Positions 1 through 8,564 of a DNA stretch of 64,000 nucleotides are shown here, in pieces. Each line of letters begins with the position of its first letter. The first letter of the stretch is position 1. The translations under genes and the position numbers were made by a program. This stretch comes from Burkholderia sp. WSM2232. GTDB taxonomy: Bacteria > Pseudomonadota > Gammaproteobacteria > Burkholderiales > Burkholderiaceae. The DNA lies in the NCBI RefSeq assembly GCF_000472545.1, contig NZ_AWZV01000033.1, positions 222 through 64,221 of the forward strand, given 5' to 3'. The notes below the pieces were generated by a model, which had not been told where the DNA came from, searched no databases, and saw nothing but the letters and a program-made list of their open reading frames with translations.

Positions 1-552
1 AGCGGGCAGAGCACGCACATTGCGAGCGGCAAGTCGCTGCTCGCGAGCGTTGCGCAGAAGATCAGCCTGTTCGCGCAGAACGCGGGGATGAAGCTCTTTG
101 CGGCAAAGGGGAAGGTGGAGATTCAGGCGCAGTCGGACAATGTGGAAATCATTGCTCAAAAGACGCTGAAGCTGCTGTCAGCGACGGACAAGATCGAGGT
201 GGCCGCAAAGCAGGACATTCTGTTGACGAGCGGCGGAGCGTACGTGCGTCTGAAGGACGGGAATATAGAAATCCACGCACCGGGACAGATCGATATCAAA
301 GGCAGCAGCCACTCGTTTGCCGGTCCCACGAGTCTCTCGAACAAGCCGCCGACGCTCCCGGAGGGTGAGGGCCCGTACAACGAGCAGTTCAAGATTCACG
401 ATAAGAGCAGCGGTGATCCCGCGCCTTACGTTCGTTATCGCATCGAAACCGCCGAAGGTAAGGTGTTCGAGGGCATGACCGATGAACACGGTCTCACTTC
501 TCGAATCATGACCAGCAAGCCGAGCGCGTTGAAAGTTTTTCTCGACACCTGA
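1..552 (+). CDS. vgrG: Type VI secretion tip protein VgrG, C-terminal part (5' truncated by window)
   Basis: The reading frame is open from base 1 (S-G-Q-S-T-H-I-A-S-G...), so this is the 3' end of a longer gene and not a small gene starting at the first internal ATG. The sequence shows the repetitive beta-helix-like pattern of the VgrG DUF2345 region (KISLFAQNAG, VEIQAQSDNVEIIAQ, KIEVAAKQDILLTSGGAYVRL, the last written here in part as a known pattern), ending in a short extension of about 60 residues after the PGQIDIKG segment. By family knowledge VgrG trimers form the spike of the T6SS needle, and the C-terminal extension often carries or docks effectors. The next gene starts within about 25-70 bp on the same strand, which supports a VgrG-effector pair. 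The N-terminal gp27/gp5-like domains lie outside the window. Confidence 0.9.
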   Translation, partial: SGQSTHIASGKSLLASVAQKISLFAQNAGMKLFAAKGKVEIQAQSDNVEIIAQKTLKLLSATDKIEVAAKQDILLTSGGAYVRLKDGNIEIHAPGQIDIKGSSHSFAGPTSLSNKPPTLPEGEGPYNEQFKIHDKSSGDPAPYVRYRIETAEGKVFEGMTDEHGLTSRIMTSKPSALKVFLDT

Positions 553-576
553 TTCTGGCCAACGAGCACGCGCATC

Positions 577-2871
577 GTGCGTGATGCGATGACCTTCGCC
601 CATTCTAGCAACCCGACCCATATGAACGTCTCGAGCACCAACCACGCGCCAGACGGCAGCGGCACCACGAACACGACGCCAGAGAGTCTCGTACACGTGC
701 CGCACGACCCGGCACCGATGCTCTACTTCCGGCCAGAGACCGGAGAATTCATTCTGGTTCCTGCGGAAGACGTTACTGCACTCCAAAGCGAATGCAATCT
801 ACTGCAAGACCGGATCGCAAAGTACCATCAAGCCAATGAAAAACTCGACACCGCACTAAAAGCATTCGCCGATGAAATGCGCAAGCATATGTATGACCCG
901 CTCACCGGCGAAAAACAGAAGGCCGCCGTAGACGATGCACTCAAAGAACGCGACAGCGCGCATAAAGCGCTGAAGAAAGAACTCGAGCCGCTCAGTAAGC
1001 TCGACAGCAAAGATCTCACGATGGTCGAACTCATCCCCATTCATATGAACGGGGATGGCAAAAAGGCGGTGAAATTTGCGAAGTACAAGCTTCACTACGT
1101 CCGTTCGAACAAGATCAAAGCCGCCTGGCATAAGTTCGGGCCTGCCGCGTTCGAAGACATGAAGGGCCGCCGGGAAGAAAAGGAGACGGGCACAAAGAGC
1201 TTCATTAAGACCAACGCACAGGGCAAACGCAAGATCGATATCGACAAGCTTAAGGAAGGCGTGCTGATCAGCCGCGAGAGTAAGATCAAGTGCCAGCTGT
1301 ATGAAAAGACGAAAGTGTCGTCGGAGCTCGTAGAGAAGCATGTAACGGGGACGCTTTTCGCTTGGGCTGAACAGTGGAACAAAGACCTCAGCTACAGCGC
1401 TGGTGCAGAAGATCCGGCAGAGCGCAGTGAAGGCGAGAAGAAAAATGAAAAGCCAAAGCAGACTGCGTTCAGCAACAACGTCAGCATCGAGGCGAAAGCG
1501 CAATTGATGCGCTATCTGGCAGGAGCGGGCCTGGACACCGAGTGGCAGCCACAAAAGGGAAGAGTTGCCGTCAAAGCTTCGGCGCAAGCCGAATTTGCCA
1601 TAGCGGAGGCCAAGGTTTCTGGTGCCTTCTACTACCCTGATGTGGCGGGCTGGGTGTGGAGTCTCGACGGTGACGACGGCAAAACTTATCCACTCGGCGC
1701 CGTTCGATTTAAAGGCGAACTGGGCTTGTCGGGCATGGCCGGTGCCAGTGTTGTTGCGCAACTCGGAATCGTTGTGGACTATCGCGACGAGAAGCGCAAG
1801 GACCTGGGCCTGTACGGTGCTGCGGTCGACAATCCCGCTACCAAGCGCCGCGAGATCAAGGTCGGCGGTCAGCCCGTCGATCCAAGCGCGAATGCGGATC
1901 TTGACGTGTTCGCCGGCGCTCGAGCCGACCTCTCACTGGAAGGGGCGCTTGAGTGGATGGAGCCGGTAAAGACCGGACCTGGTGGCAAGTACAAACCATT
2001 TGCCAAGGTTGGCGACACCATTACTGCGATGGCTGGTGCGGGCCTCGCCTGCATGCTCGAAATCAGCTATGCCGCGGGGCGTTTCAGAATTAAGGCAAAG
2101 GCCGGTTTATGCCTGGGAGTCGGAGCAAAAGGCGACATAGAAGTGTCGGTCGATGCGCTCTGCATTGCTGAATTCGTCAAATGGTTCTTCTATCAGCTCT
2201 ATCACGCGAATTTTCAGCGGTTGAAGTACGTTCAGACGACTGCCTTTGATGCCTTTTCTCGTATCCAGGTGATGGTCATCCAAGGCATACAGGATTTGGC
2301 TGGGACCGTCGACCAGGAGCTGGCCGAAATAAACACGCTGTTTACTCGCCTTCTACAGGAGTACGAGAAAGAGGCGGCACGCGTCGAGTTGATGAACCGC
2401 GTACTCAAAAATCCTTCAATGCTGCAGTATGCAACGCCCGAAGCAAAGGGCATGATGATTTACCAGTTGACCCGCCACTGGTATGCGGCCGATGGCATCG
2501 ATATGGCGAATCACAAGTACGGTAGATGGTATGGCAATCGAAAGGACGCTGTTAAACAGATTCTTAGATGGTCGCATACAAAGCATGATCTGAACAACGT
2601 CGTCCAGCACATCCATCCTCAAGGACGCGCCGGCGATATTGCCGTGCGGCGGCAACAGTTGAAAGACTTCTTGCAGATGTCGCTTACGGGTACAGACGCG
2701 GGAGATGCGAAAGAAATGGACGATTACTACGATGGGCTGCAGGCAATGCTGAAAGTCGAACCGACACCGGGCTATGCGGTCGCGCAAGTCGGTTCGAGTG
2801 ATTACCAATTTCAGGTTGCGGCCGGCAGACATCCATACTACGACAACCTGCCGGACGTGCGCGTCGTGTGA
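577..2871 (+). CDS. Orphan VgrG-linked protein, candidate T6SS effector
   Basis: A 764-residue protein when started at the GTG at 577; ATGs at 589 and 622 are in frame, and none has a clear ribosome site, so the start is uncertain. I recognise no catalytic motif. Visible parts: a Ser/Thr/Asn-rich N terminus; a charged coiled-coil-like stretch around residues 65-150; a middle region of alternating beta-like segments; a Gly/Ala-rich hydrophobic stretch near residues 480-530 (TAMAGAGLACMLEISYAAG, then KAGLCLGVGAKGDIEVS); an aromatic helix (FVKWFFYQLYHANFQ); and a helical C-terminal third. Its position directly behind vgrG and facing a SUMF1-fold lipoprotein gene suggests a secreted antibacterial effector. 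The Gly/Ala-rich segment would suit a membrane-active toxin. Both points are inference. A structural or chaperone role cannot be excluded. Confidence 0.75.
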   Translation: MRDAMTFAHSSNPTHMNVSSTNHAPDGSGTTNTTPESLVHVPHDPAPMLYFRPETGEFILVPAEDVTALQSECNLLQDRIAKYHQANEKLDTALKAFADEMRKHMYDPLTGEKQKAAVDDALKERDSAHKALKKELEPLSKLDSKDLTMVELIPIHMNGDGKKAVKFAKYKLHYVRSNKIKAAWHKFGPAAFEDMKGRREEKETGTKSFIKTNAQGKRKIDIDKLKEGVLISRESKIKCQLYEKTKVSSELVEKHVTGTLFAWAEQWNKDLSYSAGAEDPAERSEGEKKNEKPKQTAFSNNVSIEAKAQLMRYLAGAGLDTEWQPQKGRVAVKASAQAEFAIAEAKVSGAFYYPDVAGWVWSLDGDDGKTYPLGAVRFKGELGLSGMAGASVVAQLGIVVDYRDEKRKDLGLYGAAVDNPATKRREIKVGGQPVDPSANADLDVFAGARADLSLEGALEWMEPVKTGPGGKYKPFAKVGDTITAMAGAGLACMLEISYAAGRFRIKAKAGLCLGVGAKGDIEVSVDALCIAEFVKWFFYQLYHANFQRLKYVQTTAFDAFSRIQVMVIQGIQDLAGTVDQELAEINTLFTRLLQEYEKEAARVELMNRVLKNPSMLQYATPEAKGMMIYQLTRHWYAADGIDMANHKYGRWYGNRKDAVKQILRWSHTKHDLNNVVQHIHPQGRAGDIAVRRQQLKDFLQMSLTGTDAGDAKEMDDYYDGLQAMLKVEPTPGYAVAQVGSSDYQFQVAAGRHPYYDNLPDVRVV

Positions 2872-2889
2872 GCAGCGCCTTCAAGGCAG

Positions 2890-3816
2890 TCAAAGAGGAC
2901 CTGGTTTGTGCACCGCGCACCGAAACGTTAAGGTAACGGCCGAGGGACCAAATGTACGGCCGTCCTTTGTTTTGACGACGTATCCAGCAGGCGGTGCGCC
3001 GTAGCGATATACCGTCATCGCGCTATCGGTGTTGTCTCCCTCTGCGCCTCGTATCACTTTCAGCGTTCCGCTCGCTGGCCCGGTCGGATTCTTGAGAGGG
3101 GAGTGTACATAGTAGTCAGCGGCAAACCAGTCGTTGACCCAATCACGGCCGTCAACACCGACATCATAGAGCCCCAGAGCGTTTGGCGGATATTTGCCTA
3201 CCGGATAGATGTATTGCGAGACGACGGTATCGGGAGTGTATTTCTGCTCGATTGTGTCGGCAGACGGGAGATTACGGTCCGCTTCGTATTTACCATTGTT
3301 TGTTCCAAACCTGACCGCCTTGCCGCCCGAGCGCGCCGAATATTCCCATTGAGCTTCCGTGGGTAGGTCGATTGGTTCGCCGCTCTGCTTGCCCAGCCAT
3401 TGGCAATAGTCCTTTGCCATTTGCCACGGCACGCCGGCGGGATGGTCGGCGACTTTATATGGTTGATCGGCCTTGTCTTGCGGCCATGAGGGCTTGCCCG
3501 TGGCAGTTGTGTACACATCCAGGTCCGCGTAGGTGACCTTGTACTTACCGATCGAAAAGCTGTCCAGGGTCACTGGATGCGCGGGCTTGTTTTCTTGCTG
3601 CGACGTAAACGGGAGTTTTTCCGGAGTTACTTGTGAACCGAAGTCTCCCATTGTGAAAGTACCGCCCTTCACAAAGACCATGTTCTCAAGCGACTTCTTC
3701 ACAAGCGCCTTTACTTCCGGTGACTGCCCTGTCTGGCTGCATGCGGGGAACGAAAACGAAAATATGACAAGCGGGGCCGTGAGCAGCCTGGCGAACGTTG
3801 ACAACGTTGAATCCAT
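2890..3816 (-). CDS. SUMF1 (formylglycine-generating enzyme-like) lipoprotein, possible immunity protein
   Basis: 308 residues from the ATG at 3816, chosen because GGAG lies 11 bases upstream and the protein then begins with a signal peptide ending SFSFPAC (Cys26), a weak lipobox. The open frame extends further upstream but without these signals. Residues about 45-308 match the SUMF1/FGE-sulfatase fold: MVFVKGGTFTMGDF, the PTEAQWEYSARSG motif, LGLYDVGVDGRDWVNDWF (usually GLYDM.GNVWEW..D) and a terminal TFRCAV. The Cys pair that does catalysis in true formylglycine-generating enzymes is absent: the usual RGGSW segment reads VIRGAEGDN and the following arm has no cysteine. It is therefore probably a binding protein and not an enzyme. 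It is convergent with the VgrG-linked orphan gene (18-bp gap), a placement that suggests periplasmic immunity; that role is inference. Confidence 0.82.
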   Translation of the reverse strand: MDSTLSTFARLLTAPLVIFSFSFPACSQTGQSPEVKALVKKSLENMVFVKGGTFTMGDFGSQVTPEKLPFTSQQENKPAHPVTLDSFSIGKYKVTYADLDVYTTATGKPSWPQDKADQPYKVADHPAGVPWQMAKDYCQWLGKQSGEPIDLPTEAQWEYSARSGGKAVRFGTNNGKYEADRNLPSADTIEQKYTPDTVVSQYIYPVGKYPPNALGLYDVGVDGRDWVNDWFAADYYVHSPLKNPTGPASGTLKVIRGAEGDNTDSAMTVYRYGAPPAGYVVKTKDGRTFGPSAVTLTFRCAVHKPGPL

Positions 3817-3965
3817 GCGATCTATCTCCGGACGAATAGCGAAACGATTATAAGTGCTCAGGCAAATGGTGAGATCACCCACTGGAAATAACACCGGCTG
3901 GCCGGTAAATCTCAGCCCACCTTGAACATCGCAATCCTCACAGACGCGTGCAGCACCGCCCCCAC

Positions 3966-3974
3966 TTATCCACA
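3966..3974 (+). promoter_or_regulatory. DnaA box (exact consensus)
   Basis: TTATCCACA, identical to the high-affinity DnaA nonamer. Confidence 0.6.
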
Positions 3975-4150
3975 CCCCCCTCTGAACAACCCCTGTAAAA
4001 CCCGCTTCGCATCCTGTGGGACAAACCTTTACAACTGCGCCGCCCCGCGAGCCGCGGTAAAACTTTTCCTGCGTCCAATCCGACTATCCACGTTGGCCGC
4101 CCAAGGTTATCGCTGCCGCAAGCGCTTGATCTGAAACCGAGGTTTGCGGT

Positions 4151-4159
4151 TATCCACAG
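4151..4159 (+). promoter_or_regulatory. DnaA box (exact consensus)
   Basis: A second TTATCCACA, followed about 15 bases later by the AT-rich tract. A weaker copy (CTATCCACG) lies at 4084-4092 between the two. Confidence 0.6.
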
Positions 4160-4451
4160 GCGAGGGCGGCGCTTGTTAACTATTACTACGTATACATATA
4201 CAAAGACTATAAAAACCAGAGACGCACCCGAAGACGCGGCCGCATAAACGCGCAAACGCGCAGCCCGCAACGTTCACCGACCCTGGCCCATCACTCACTC
4301 AAGCCCCCTCGCCGCCAAACACCCTCCGCCAACTTTGCCGAATTTCGATAACACCTCGAATAATGGCTCACTACCATCGGCGAAAGCCTGCCCGTCCACG
4401 CACCGCAAAGCCTTGCGGCGCCGAGCAAGCGGCAAACTCCGGGAGCGTCCG

Positions 4452-5855
4452 ATGAAATCAGAGTCCAACAGTCAGCACGTCGGTAAAGTCACGCATCACG
4501 AGTTGAAGCAGACGCTCGGCACCTGGCAACTTTGGGGCATTGCGGTTGGCCTCGTGATTTCCGGCGAATATTTCGGCTGGAGCTACGGCTGGGCGAGCGC
4601 GGGTACGCTCGGCTTTGTCATTACGGCGATCTTTATCGCCGCGATGTACACCACCTTCATTTTCAGCTTCACCGAGCTCACCACGTCCATCCCGCATGCC
4701 GGCGGCCCCTTCGCCTACGCCCGTCACGCGTTCGGCCCGACGGGCGGCTATCTCGCGGGCGCGGCCACGCTGGTCGAATTCGTGTTTGCGCCGCCGGCCA
4801 TTGCGCTTGCCATTGGCGCCTATCTGCACGTGCAGTTTCCGGGGCTCGAACCAAAACACGCGGCAATGGGCGCGTATCTCGTCTTTATGGCATTGAACAT
4901 CGTCGGGGTGCAGATCGCGGCCGCCTTCGAGCTTTGCGTGACCTTGCTCGCCATTTTCGAACTGCTGGTATTCATGGGCGTGGTTTCGCCCGGCTTCCAG
5001 TGGTCGAACTTCACGAAAGGCGGCTGGGCCGGCGCAGACACTTTCAGCATGGGTTCTTTTAACGGCATGTTCGCGGCGATTCCGTTCGCGATCTGGTTCT
5101 TCCTCGCTATCGAAGGTGTCGCGATGGCCGCTGAAGAAGCGAAAAACCCGAGGCGCTCCATTCCCATCGCTTACGTCGCGGGCATTCTGACGCTGGTGGT
5201 GCTCGCCATTGGCGTGATGGTGTTCGCGGGTGCGGCGGGTGACTGGACGAAGCTCTCCAACATCAACGACCCGCTGCCGCAAGCGATGAAGTTCATCGTC
5301 GGAGAAAACAGCGGCTGGATGCACATGCTCGTGTGGCTTGGTCTGTTCGGTCTGGTCGCGTCGTTTCACGGCATCATCCTCGGCTATTCGCGGCAGATTT
5401 TCGCGCTGGCGCGCGCGGGCTATCTGCCTGAATGGCTTTCGAAAGTGCATCCGCGCTTCAAGACGCCGCATCGCGCGATTCTGGCGGGCGGCGTAATCGG
5501 CATCGCGGCGATCTACAGCGACGAGCTCATCCAGTTCGGCGGCCAGACGCTCACCGCGAACATCGTGACGATGTCCGTGTTTGGCGCTATCGTGATGTAT
5601 ATCATCAGCATGTTGTCGCTTTTCAAGCTACGCCGCGCCGAACCGGACATGGAGCGTCCGTTCCGCGCGCCGCTTTTTCCGCTCTTTCCAGGCTTCGCTC
5701 TGGTGGCCGCGGTAATCTGTCTGGCGACCATGGTGTACTTCAACTTTCTGGTGGCTGTAGTGTTCGCCATCTTCCTCGCGCTTGGCTACGTCTATTTCCT
5801 GTTGACGCGCCATCAGCGCGAAGCCGCGCCGGCGGACGCATTGCTCGAAGAATGA
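4452..5855 (+). CDS. eat: Ethanolamine permease (APC superfamily)
   Basis: 467 residues from the ATG at 4452, which has GGGAG 8-10 bases upstream; the frame is open further upstream but that part is not membrane-like. The protein is strongly hydrophobic with about 12 membrane segments. It carries amino acid-polyamine-organocation features such as GLVISGEYFGWSYGW in the first helix and FFLAIEGVAMAAEEAKNPRRSIP in the conserved loop, the latter typical of the ethanolamine permease subfamily. It imports ethanolamine by ion-coupled transport across the inner membrane. eutB follows 55 bp downstream, so it is the first gene of an eat-eutB-eutC unit. Substrate assignment rests on subfamily resemblance plus the eutBC context. 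Confidence 0.93.
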   Translation: MKSESNSQHVGKVTHHELKQTLGTWQLWGIAVGLVISGEYFGWSYGWASAGTLGFVITAIFIAAMYTTFIFSFTELTTSIPHAGGPFAYARHAFGPTGGYLAGAATLVEFVFAPPAIALAIGAYLHVQFPGLEPKHAAMGAYLVFMALNIVGVQIAAAFELCVTLLAIFELLVFMGVVSPGFQWSNFTKGGWAGADTFSMGSFNGMFAAIPFAIWFFLAIEGVAMAAEEAKNPRRSIPIAYVAGILTLVVLAIGVMVFAGAAGDWTKLSNINDPLPQAMKFIVGENSGWMHMLVWLGLFGLVASFHGIILGYSRQIFALARAGYLPEWLSKVHPRFKTPHRAILAGGVIGIAAIYSDELIQFGGQTLTANIVTMSVFGAIVMYIISMLSLFKLRRAEPDMERPFRAPLFPLFPGFALVAAVICLATMVYFNFLVAVVFAIFLALGYVYFLLTRHQREAAPADALLEE

Positions 5856-5910
5856 CGAACCCGGTCGCTGTGCGCAGCGGCGCGGTACATGCAAGCTGGA
5901 GTCGCAACGA

Positions 5911-7305
5911 ATGAGCTATACGGAGACAATCGGCAGCCGCACTTATCGCTTTGCCGACCTGAAAACACTCATGGCGAAAGCAAGCCCGCAACGTTCCGGC
6001 GACCAGCTCGCGGGCGTCGCGGCGGCGAGCGAGGAGGAACGTGTCGCCGCGAAAATGGCGCTGGCGCAGGTGCCGTTGCGCACTTTCCTGAACGAAGCGC
6101 TCGTTCCCTACGAAAGCGACGAGGTCACGCGGCTGGTGATAGATGATCATTCGCCGCAGGCATTTGCCGAGATTTCGCATCTGACGGTGGGCGATTTTCG
6201 CAACTGGCTGCTGAGCACGTCGACGGACGCCGAGGCGCTTACACGCATCGCCGCAGGCCTAACGCCGGAAATGGTGGCGGCCGTCTCGAAGCTGATGCGC
6301 AATCAGGACCTGATTGCGGCCGCGCGCAAACGTCCCGTTATCACGCGCTTTCGCAATACGGTTGGCTTGCCGGGCCACATGTCGGTGCGTCTGCAACCCA
6401 ATCATCCGACGGATGACGTCAAAGGCATTGCGGCCTCCATGCTCGACGGCCTCATGTACGGCTGCGGCGACGCGATGATCGGCATCAATCCGGCGAGCGA
6501 CAACCTCGCCGCGATCACCCGGCTGCTGCAGATGGTCGACGACTTCCGTCAGCGCTACCAGGTGCCCACGCAGTCCTGCGTGCTCACGCACGTCACCAAC
6601 ACCATCGCCGCGATCGAAAAAGGCGCGCCGGTGGACCTCGTGTTCCAGTCGATTGCGGGCACGGAAAAAGCCAACGCCGGCTTCGGCATTTCGCTCGCGC
6701 TGCTGCACGAAGCGTATGAAGCAGGACTGTCGCTCAAGCGCGGCACAGTCGGCAGCAACCTGATGTACTTCGAAACCGGGCAGGGCAGCGCGTTGTCGGC
6801 GGACGCGCATTTCGGCGTCGATCAACAGACCTGCGAGGCGCGCGCCTATGCGGTCGCTCGCAAGTTCAATCCGTTTCTCGTGAATACCGTGGTGGGTTTC
6901 ATCGGCCCCGAGTATCTGTACGACGGCAAGCAGATCACGCGTGCGGGCCTCGAAGACCACTTCTGCGGCAAGCTGCTCGGCGTGCCGATGGGTTGCGACA
7001 TCTGCTATACGAATCATGCAGAAGCCGATCAGGACGACATGGACAACCTTCTCACGCTGCTCGGCGTGGCGGGCATCAACTTCATCATGGGCATTCCGGG
7101 CGCGGACGACGTGATGCTCAATTATCAAAGCACGTCGTTTCACGACGCGCTGTATGTGCGCGAAGTGCTCGACTTGCGCCGCGCGCCTGAGTTCGAGGAA
7201 TGGCTCGAGTCGATGCAGATTACCGACGCACGCGGTGCGTTGCTGAGCGCATCGACACAGCAACCGCTGCTCGAAGGCGCACGCGACTGGATGGGTATTG
7301 CATGA
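5911..7305 (+). CDS. eutB: Ethanolamine ammonia-lyase large subunit
   Basis: 464 residues from the ATG at 5911, with GGAG upstream; full family length. EutB is the catalytic TIM-barrel subunit of the adenosylcobalamin-dependent lyase that turns ethanolamine into acetaldehyde and ammonia. Family hallmarks include YTETIGSRTYRFADLKTLMA at the N terminus, FRNTVGLPGHMSVRLQPNHP, DGLMYGCGDAMIGINPASDN and a C-terminal barrel segment GIPGADDVMLNYQSTSFHD. The stop codon overlaps the eutC start (ATGA), so the two subunits are translationally coupled. No carboxysome-shell genes, eutA reactivase or eutT adenosyltransferase are nearby. Confidence 0.97.
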   Translation: MSYTETIGSRTYRFADLKTLMAKASPQRSGDQLAGVAAASEEERVAAKMALAQVPLRTFLNEALVPYESDEVTRLVIDDHSPQAFAEISHLTVGDFRNWLLSTSTDAEALTRIAAGLTPEMVAAVSKLMRNQDLIAAARKRPVITRFRNTVGLPGHMSVRLQPNHPTDDVKGIAASMLDGLMYGCGDAMIGINPASDNLAAITRLLQMVDDFRQRYQVPTQSCVLTHVTNTIAAIEKGAPVDLVFQSIAGTEKANAGFGISLALLHEAYEAGLSLKRGTVGSNLMYFETGQGSALSADAHFGVDQQTCEARAYAVARKFNPFLVNTVVGFIGPEYLYDGKQITRAGLEDHFCGKLLGVPMGCDICYTNHAEADQDDMDNLLTLLGVAGINFIMGIPGADDVMLNYQSTSFHDALYVREVLDLRRAPEFEEWLESMQITDARGALLSASTQQPLLEGARDWMGIA

Positions 7306-8138
7306 GCGACTCCGTGGACAAGAACCCGTGGAATGCGCTGCGTCAGTTTACCAACGCGCGCATTGCCTTGGGCCGCGCTGGCAACAGCGTGCCCACCGCC
7401 CCTTTGCTCGCATTCAATCTTTCGCATGCACAGGCGCGCGATGCCGTGCATCATCCGCTCGATACGGACGCATTGCATCAGCAGTTGCACGCACTCTCGT
7501 TGCGAACGCTCGACGTACACAGCGCAGCGCCTGATCGCGAGCATTACTTGCGGCGTCCCGATCTTGGCCGGCGCTTATCGGAAGAGAGCCGCGCCGCGCT
7601 CGCGCAGTTAAAGGACGAATCGCCGGATGTGGTGTTCGCGATCGGCGACGGCTTGTCGGCGTTCGCTGCATCGAAGCAGGCGGTGCCGCTGCTGCAAGCC
7701 GTGCTTCCGCAGCTCGCGGATTGGAAAATTGCTCCTGTCGTGGTCGCGCGGCAGGCACGCGTTGCGCTCGGCGACGAGATCGGCGAGTTGCTTCATGCGA
7801 AGATCGTGGTGATGCTGATCGGCGAGCGGCCCGGACTGAGTTCGCCTGACAGCCTCGGTATCTATCTGACGTACGCGCCGAAAGTGGGCTGCAGCGACGC
7901 GCAGCGCAATTGCATTTCCAACGTGCGTCCGGAAGGGCTCGACTATCCGTTGGCCGCACACAAGCTGCACTACCTGCTCACGCATGCGCGGCGCCTCGGC
8001 CTCACCGGCGTCGGACTGAAAGATGACAGCGATGCGTTGCTACAGGCCGCGCCTGCCGCGCCCGCGATCGGCGGCGCGGCAAGCACCCATCTGCAATCAG
8101 AGCCGGCGAGCCCCGACGCAAACGCCAGCGCAACCTAG
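7302..8138 (+). CDS. eutC: Ethanolamine ammonia-lyase small subunit
   Basis: 278 residues from the ATG at 7302, which overlaps the eutB stop by four bases. The frame is open further upstream inside eutB, but the overlap start gives the expected family length and N terminus (DPWNALRQFTNARIALGRAG-type; here NPWNALRQFTNARIALGRAG). EutC completes the (EutBC) lyase and contributes to cobalamin binding. The C terminus keeps GIYLTYAPKVGCSDAQRNCI and LTHARRLGLTGVGLKD, both typical of the family. A disordered Ala/Pro-rich tail of about 30 residues follows. It ends 8 bp before the convergent DUF779 gene, with no room for a separate terminator. Confidence 0.96.
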   Translation: MSDSVDKNPWNALRQFTNARIALGRAGNSVPTAPLLAFNLSHAQARDAVHHPLDTDALHQQLHALSLRTLDVHSAAPDREHYLRRPDLGRRLSEESRAALAQLKDESPDVVFAIGDGLSAFAASKQAVPLLQAVLPQLADWKIAPVVVARQARVALGDEIGELLHAKIVVMLIGERPGLSSPDSLGIYLTYAPKVGCSDAQRNCISNVRPEGLDYPLAAHKLHYLLTHARRLGLTGVGLKDDSDALLQAAPAAPAIGGAASTHLQSEPASPDANASAT

Positions 8139-8146
8139 CTGCGAAT

Positions 8147-8545
8147 TCACGCATCGCCGCGCTGCACAGGGTGCGCTGCGAGCCACGCGTTCTCGCCGTC
8201 GTCGAACAGGCGCGAGCGCGTGAGAAAACGCAAACCGGTCGGCCGCTCGAGCGAGAACATCCCACCGTTGCCCGGCACCACGTCGATTATCAGTTGCGTG
8301 TGCTGCCAGTACTCGAACTGCGAATCGCTCATGTAAAAAGGCACGCCCGCAAGGGTGCCGAGCTTCACGTCGGACGCGCCGATCATGAACTCGCTTTGTG
8401 GAAACATCATCGGCGCGCTGCCGTCGCAACATCCGCCGGATTGATGGAACAGTACATCGCCATGTTGTGCGCGCAACCTGTCTATCAACTCCACGGCGGC
8501 GGGCGTTGCGATCACGCGAGCCACTTCCTGTTCGTCGGCCATCAT
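8147..8545 (-). CDS. DUF779 family protein, partner of the aldehyde dehydrogenase
   Basis: About 132 residues from the ATG pair at 8545/8542, which follows GAGG at suitable spacing; the second ATG has the better spacing. DUF779 proteins are small and almost always encoded next to ExaC/AcoD-type aldehyde dehydrogenases; their biochemical role is not settled. Visible motifs are VLFHQSGGCCDGSAPMMF with a vicinal Cys pair and WQHTQLIIDVVPGNGGMFSLE. It lies 68 bp after the dehydrogenase stop on the same strand, separated by a 10-bp hairpin (8565-8587). Confidence 0.9.
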   Translation of the reverse strand: MMADEQEVARVIATPAAVELIDRLRAQHGDVLFHQSGGCCDGSAPMMFPQSEFMIGASDVKLGTLAGVPFYMSDSQFEYWQHTQLIIDVVPGNGGMFSLERPTGLRFLTRSRLFDDGENAWLAAHPVQRGDA

Positions 8546-8564
8546 AGGTCCTCGCAGCAATGAA

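Larger units (their letters stand above)
3817..4451. other. 635-bp non-coding region with DnaA-box cluster and AT-rich tract
   Basis: No credible gene is seen between the divergent SUMF1 and eat genes. The stretch carries two exact TTATCCACA nonamers (3966-3974 and 4151-4159) in the same orientation and a near-match CTATCCACG (4084-4092). An AT-rich run follows at about 4174-4218 (GTTAACTATTACTACGTATA, then more A/T), conspicuous in this GC-rich DNA. This resembles the parts list of a bacterial origin (DnaA boxes beside an unwinding element), but no dnaA, rpmH, parA/parB or repA gene is nearby. It may instead be a DnaA-titrating or DnaA-regulated site. The promoter of eat presumably lies in its right end. 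Confidence 0.6.

Noticed and set aside
4300-5915. Adenosylcobalamin riboswitch before eat or eutB
   Set aside because: Expected from the cofactor need, but no B12-box-like sequence was recognised and the eat-eutB gap is only 55 bp.
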